From positions 1 through 5,814 of the forward strand of contig VHDG01000278.1 in the NCBI GenBank assembly GCA_016871475.1: a stretch of 5,814 bases of DNA. The letters run 5' to 3'. The position numbers and the translations under genes were made by a program. Positions 4,138 through 5,814 of this stretch are shown here, in pieces; positions within the stretch are counted from its first letter, which is position 1, and every line of letters starts with the position of its first letter. The notes under the pieces are model-generated. The model worked only from the letters and a program-made list of their open reading frames with translations. It did no database searches and was not told the DNA's origin. The stretch is from Verrucomicrobiota bacterium. GTDB taxonomy: Bacteria > Verrucomicrobiota > Verrucomicrobiia > Limisphaerales > UBA11320.

Positions 4138-5558
4138 TCGAGATAGCCCGCAGCGAGATCCAGCTTGCCGTCCTTGTTGAAGTCCCTGACATCAAGTCCC
4201 GTGACTGTTCCTTCCACGGCATACACCTGATCCAAAGCTGAGAAGCTTCCCTTGCCGGGGAATCCTGCGACCAGGGTGACGTCGAGAGAGTATCGGTTGA
4301 CGACGACAAGATCCTGTTGACCATCCGCAGTGAAGTCAGCTGCTTCCAGCTCTCGAGGCAGACGTCCGACGCTGAGCTTCGGCCCCGGTACGAAGGTTCC
4401 GTTTGTGTTGTTATAGAGGGTCACCGTGTCGGTAAAGCGCTGCACCACGGCGAGGTCGTTCCAGCCGTCCTGGTCCCAGTCTGTGAGCTTCAGTGATCTC
4501 GGGGCGCCCGCGATCTGGATCCTCTGAGTGGCTTCGCTCTTGAAGGTTCCGATAGATGTATCGAACTCGCGGACTTCCACGTATCCGCCGTCCAGAGAAC
4601 TGGTCACCAGGTCAAGGGCTCCGGATGCTTTGGGCATCCGCACAGCACCGACAGCGATGGCATTAACGTCCAGGTTGGTGAGGGTACTGGTGATGGAGAG
4701 GATTCCCTGGGAGTCTGGGCGGAAAACCCAGAGAGTGGAGCATCCATCTCCTTGGGCTGCCACAAGCGAATCCTTGTTGGCGCCGGGTGCACGGAAGCCG
4801 TGCAAGAAGAAGGCGGGCTGCGGAAAATTGTCGCTGTCCGTGGTGCAGCCGGCTCCATCCAACTGCTGGAAGGAGACGAGAGAGCCAAACCGGCCATCCC
4901 CAAGACCTTTATATTGTCGAAGTCCCGCTCCCGGCCCGGCTGCGACCAGGTCGGAAGTTCCATCGCCATCGAAGTCGGCGGCGAGCAGGTCACGAACCCC
5001 TTGCCAGGCTGCGACAGGACTGTCTTCGAAAACTTTTGTTGCCCGATTCAAGAGCACATGGATGGTTCCGCTGAACGGTGAGGCTGTGGCGATGTCCAGG
5101 CGGCCATCCTTGTTGAAGTCGGCTGCCACGATGCCGCGCAGTTCATGGTTGCCTGTTTGCAGATAGAAAGGTGGTTCGAATCCTGCGCCACCCAGGCTGA
5201 AATAGAGGGTGACACTGCCGTTCTTGTCGCTGACTGCAAAATCCGCCCGCCCATCCCCGTTGAAGTCGCCGGCCACGATGCCCTTGGGGCCACGTGTCGC
5301 GTTGGTGATGGAGAGGTCGCCGACTGGGTAGCGTGGGTCAAGACTGCGCAGGTTCTCGAAGAGTTGGGCTTGGAGATTCCCGGGAAGAATGAGCCAGCCG
5401 ATCAAGGCCAGGAGTGTGGAGAGACGATGTATCGCATCTCCCGGTTGAACGTTCTTTTGGGTCCTTTGTTTCAGCATCAATGGGGTCATAGCAAAGTCAT
5501 CAACGTTCCGTTTTCGAAAATCTTGCGAGTTTTTTTTTACAAAAGGGAATCCCGGCAT
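3942..5558 (-). CDS. N-terminal part of the split secreted protein: signal peptide and FG-GAP/VCBS repeats
   Basis: This frame gives 538 residues from the ATG at 5558, the last 38 or so being out-of-frame sequence after the T6 junction. A signal peptide is clear: basic residues, then the core LSTLLALIGWLILPG (46-60) and probable cleavage after LQA (62-64). It is preceded by an over-long N-terminus, so the true start is more likely Met24 (5489) or Met28 (5477) than 5558. None has a good ribosome binding site. Asp-rich FG-GAP/VCBS loops occur at DFNGDGRAD (98-106), DFNKDGRLD (147-155), DFDGDGTSD (195-203), DWDQDGWND (360-368), DFTADGQQD (408-416) and DFNKDGKLD (459-467), with about two degenerate repeats between 240 and 330. 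This predicts an exported, calcium-binding beta-propeller. If translation stopped in this frame it would make a propeller-only form without LTD domains. Ligand and role are unknown; adhesion or surface display is an inference from the fold. Confidence 0.9.
   Translation of the reverse strand: MPGFPFVKKNSQDFRKRNVDDFAMTPLMLKQRTQKNVQPGDAIHRLSTLLALIGWLILPGNLQAQLFENLRSLDPRYPVGDLSITNATRGPKGIVAGDFNGDGRADFAVSDKNGSVTLYFSLGGAGFEPPFYLQTGNHELRGIVAADFNKDGRLDIATASPFSGTIHVLLNRATKVFEDSPVAAWQGVRDLLAADFDGDGTSDLVAAGPGAGLRQYKGLGDGRFGSLVSFQQLDGAGCTTDSDNFPQPAFFLHGFRAPGANKDSLVAAQGDGCSTLWVFRPDSQGILSITSTLTNLDVNAIAVGAVRMPKASGALDLVTSSLDGGYVEVREFDTSIGTFKSEATQRIQIAGAPRSLKLTDWDQDGWNDLAVVQRFTDTVTLYNNTNGTFVPGPKLSVGRLPRELEAADFTADGQQDLVVVNRYSLDVTLVAGFPGKGSFSALDQVYAVEGTVTGLDVRDFNKDGKLDLAAGYLDCRILFLQGNGDGTFASGRLIYSPCFLPTNHASWRSETSTRTEISISQEQDSMEFSSSQRTKAIS
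4059..4065 (-). other. First -1 frameshift junction, U UUU UUA
   Basis: On the coding strand the tract TTTTTTA (4065 to 4059) is read TGT TTT TTA in the upstream frame. Stepping back one base after TTA gives ACC TAC GAA, restoring the FG-GAP pattern TYEPRVMAVGDFDKDG. This is an in-phase X XXY YYZ heptamer identical to the retroviral U UUU UUA slip site. The upstream frame would otherwise terminate at 3944-3942. No upstream Shine-Dalgarno stimulator of the dnaX type and no obvious downstream hairpin can be seen by eye. An undercounted T-run (T7 read as T6) gives the same outcome and is more likely a priori. Confidence 0.8.
5530..5538. repeat. Nine-base homopolymer (A9 on the coding strand) near the start of the large gene
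   Basis: Positions 5530-5538 are nine T on the plus strand, so the large gene reads A9 here. If the ATG at 5558 were the start, the tract would fall at codons 7-10 (V-K-K-N). If the more likely starts at 5489 or 5477 are used, it lies in the 5' untranslated leader, 41-53 bp ahead. A run of this length is prone to replication and transcription slippage and to sequencing miscounts, which further weakens the 5558 start. No good -35/-10 promoter pair could be picked out around it. Confidence 0.6.
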
Positions 5559-5746
5559 GCCGCCCGCAACTCACATGGCCGCAATGCGACCTGCGTCGTG
5601 CTCGTAATTCAAATGGACCCGTCGCGATTCGAAGAGAAGACGAAGGCCGGGAAGATTATCCGCAGATTTGGAAAGGACATCATGCCGCCGACTCAGACCA
5701 ATACCGAGGCACGGCACTCTGGTGGGAGCGGTTGTTTGGACAGGCG

Positions 5747-5763
5747 CAACCGCGTTGCGGTTG
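5747..5763. repeat. Short perfect hairpin CAACCGC-GTT-GCGGTTG
   Basis: CAACCGC (5747-5753) and GCGGTTG (5757-5763) are perfect 7-bp arms around a 3-base loop. It lies in the 256-bp stretch to the right of the large gene (5559-5814), where I can support no gene. It is directly followed by a second inverted repeat, suggesting both belong to one interspersed element. No T-run follows on either strand, so it is not a standard terminator. Confidence 0.6.
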
Positions 5764-5783
5764 GGTCGTGTTGGGAAACATGA

Positions 5784-5814
5784 CCCAGGGTAGCCTCACG
5801 AGGTTCGGCAACCC
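5784..5814. repeat. Inverted repeat cut by the right edge of the window
   Basis: GGGTAGCC (5788-5795) pairs with GGCAACCC (5807-5814) with one A-A mismatch, enclosing an 11-base loop. Four more bases upstream, CCCA (5784-5787), would pair with TGGG if that follows beyond the window edge. With the hairpin at 5747-5763 it makes a two-stem element of about 70 bp. I recall similar sequences dispersed in planctomycete and verrucomicrobial intergenic DNA, but cannot confirm this here. Confidence 0.45.

Larger units (their letters stand above)
1988..5558 (-). pseudogene. Reconstructed gene for a secreted FG-GAP/VCBS and lamin-tail protein, interrupted by two -1 frameshifts
   Basis: Three overlapping minus-strand frames read as one protein when a single base is added, or the ribosome slips back one, at two points. 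The frame starting at 5558 runs to the T6 tract at 4060-4065. The next frame takes over there with the continuation of the same FG-GAP repeat and runs to the C4 tract at 3037-3040, in the middle of the typical end of an LTD domain (GYNGWV ... PTPGSPN). The third frame completes that domain and runs to a TGA at 1990-1988. The joined product is about 1190 residues: signal peptide, ten recognisable Asp-rich FG-GAP motifs (at least two more degenerate repeats), LTD 1, an Ig-like module, LTD 2 and a C-terminal beta module. Coding character is kept in all parts and no other stop interrupts it. That argues for very recent breakage, homopolymer sequencing errors, or recoding, rather than an old pseudogene. 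Confidence 0.8.

Noticed and set aside
4528..5166. 212-codon plus-strand frame
   Set aside because: Antisense to the FG-GAP repeats; Ser/Arg/Pro-rich shadow of the Asp-rich strand.
3942..5558. Integrin-like or enzyme function for the FG-GAP protein
   Set aside because: FG-GAP loops alone do not show integrin function, and no catalytic domain is visible in any of the three frames.
5613..5783. Possible 56-codon plus-strand gene (begins MDPSRFEEKTKAGKIIRR)
   Set aside because: It has an ATG and a basic N-terminal half, but no ribosome binding site. Its last third is made by the hairpin sequence (RNRVAVG) and there is no family match. More likely chance reading through an interspersed element.

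Overview
This window looks like chromosome from a member of the Verrucomicrobiota or a close relative. It is GC-rich. It carries a very large secreted protein built from FG-GAP/VCBS repeats, two lamin-tail (LTD) domains and a C-terminal module of the 'Y-x-L-E-Y-k-n-x-L-n-D-P-x-W ... Y-F-R-V' type, a combination I associate with that phylum. The gaps between genes hold short heptamer repeats and fold-back elements of a kind also common there. The assignment is an inference from style, not from a marker gene. Every gene I can support lies on the minus strand, so transcription runs from right to left.

Layout from right to left. Positions 5814-5559 are intergenic and hold two inverted repeats near the right edge. 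Positions 5558-1988 hold one long gene of about 1190 codons for an exported beta-propeller/LTD protein. It is broken into three overlapping reading frames by two single-base shifts, both in the -1 sense, at T6 (4060-4065) and C4 (3037-3040) on the coding strand. Domain order runs smoothly across both breaks, so this is one ancestral gene. It is either mis-sequenced, recently mutated, or (least likely, but testable) translated by frameshifting. Both breaks fall on heptamers of the form X XXY YYZ in the correct phase, and the first is U UUU UUA.

Positions 1987-1724 are a 264-bp gap with two different 7-bp-period tandem repeats, a fold-back element, and two small hairpins just ahead of the next gene. 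Positions 1723-530 encode a complete dihydrolipoamide acyltransferase (the E2 of a 2-oxoacid dehydrogenase complex) with lipoyl, subunit-binding and catalytic domains. Positions 517-110 encode a small tandem-ACT protein 12 bp downstream, very probably in the same transcript. A possible further gene starts at 101 and runs off the left edge.

The E2 and ACT genes suggest a central-metabolism enzyme paired with an amino-acid-sensing regulator. No E1 or E3 gene lies next to the E2 here. I see no tRNA, rRNA, CRISPR array, transposase or prophage gene. The most unusual item is the doubly frameshifted giant gene; the ordinary explanation (homopolymer undercounts or decay) remains the favourite.
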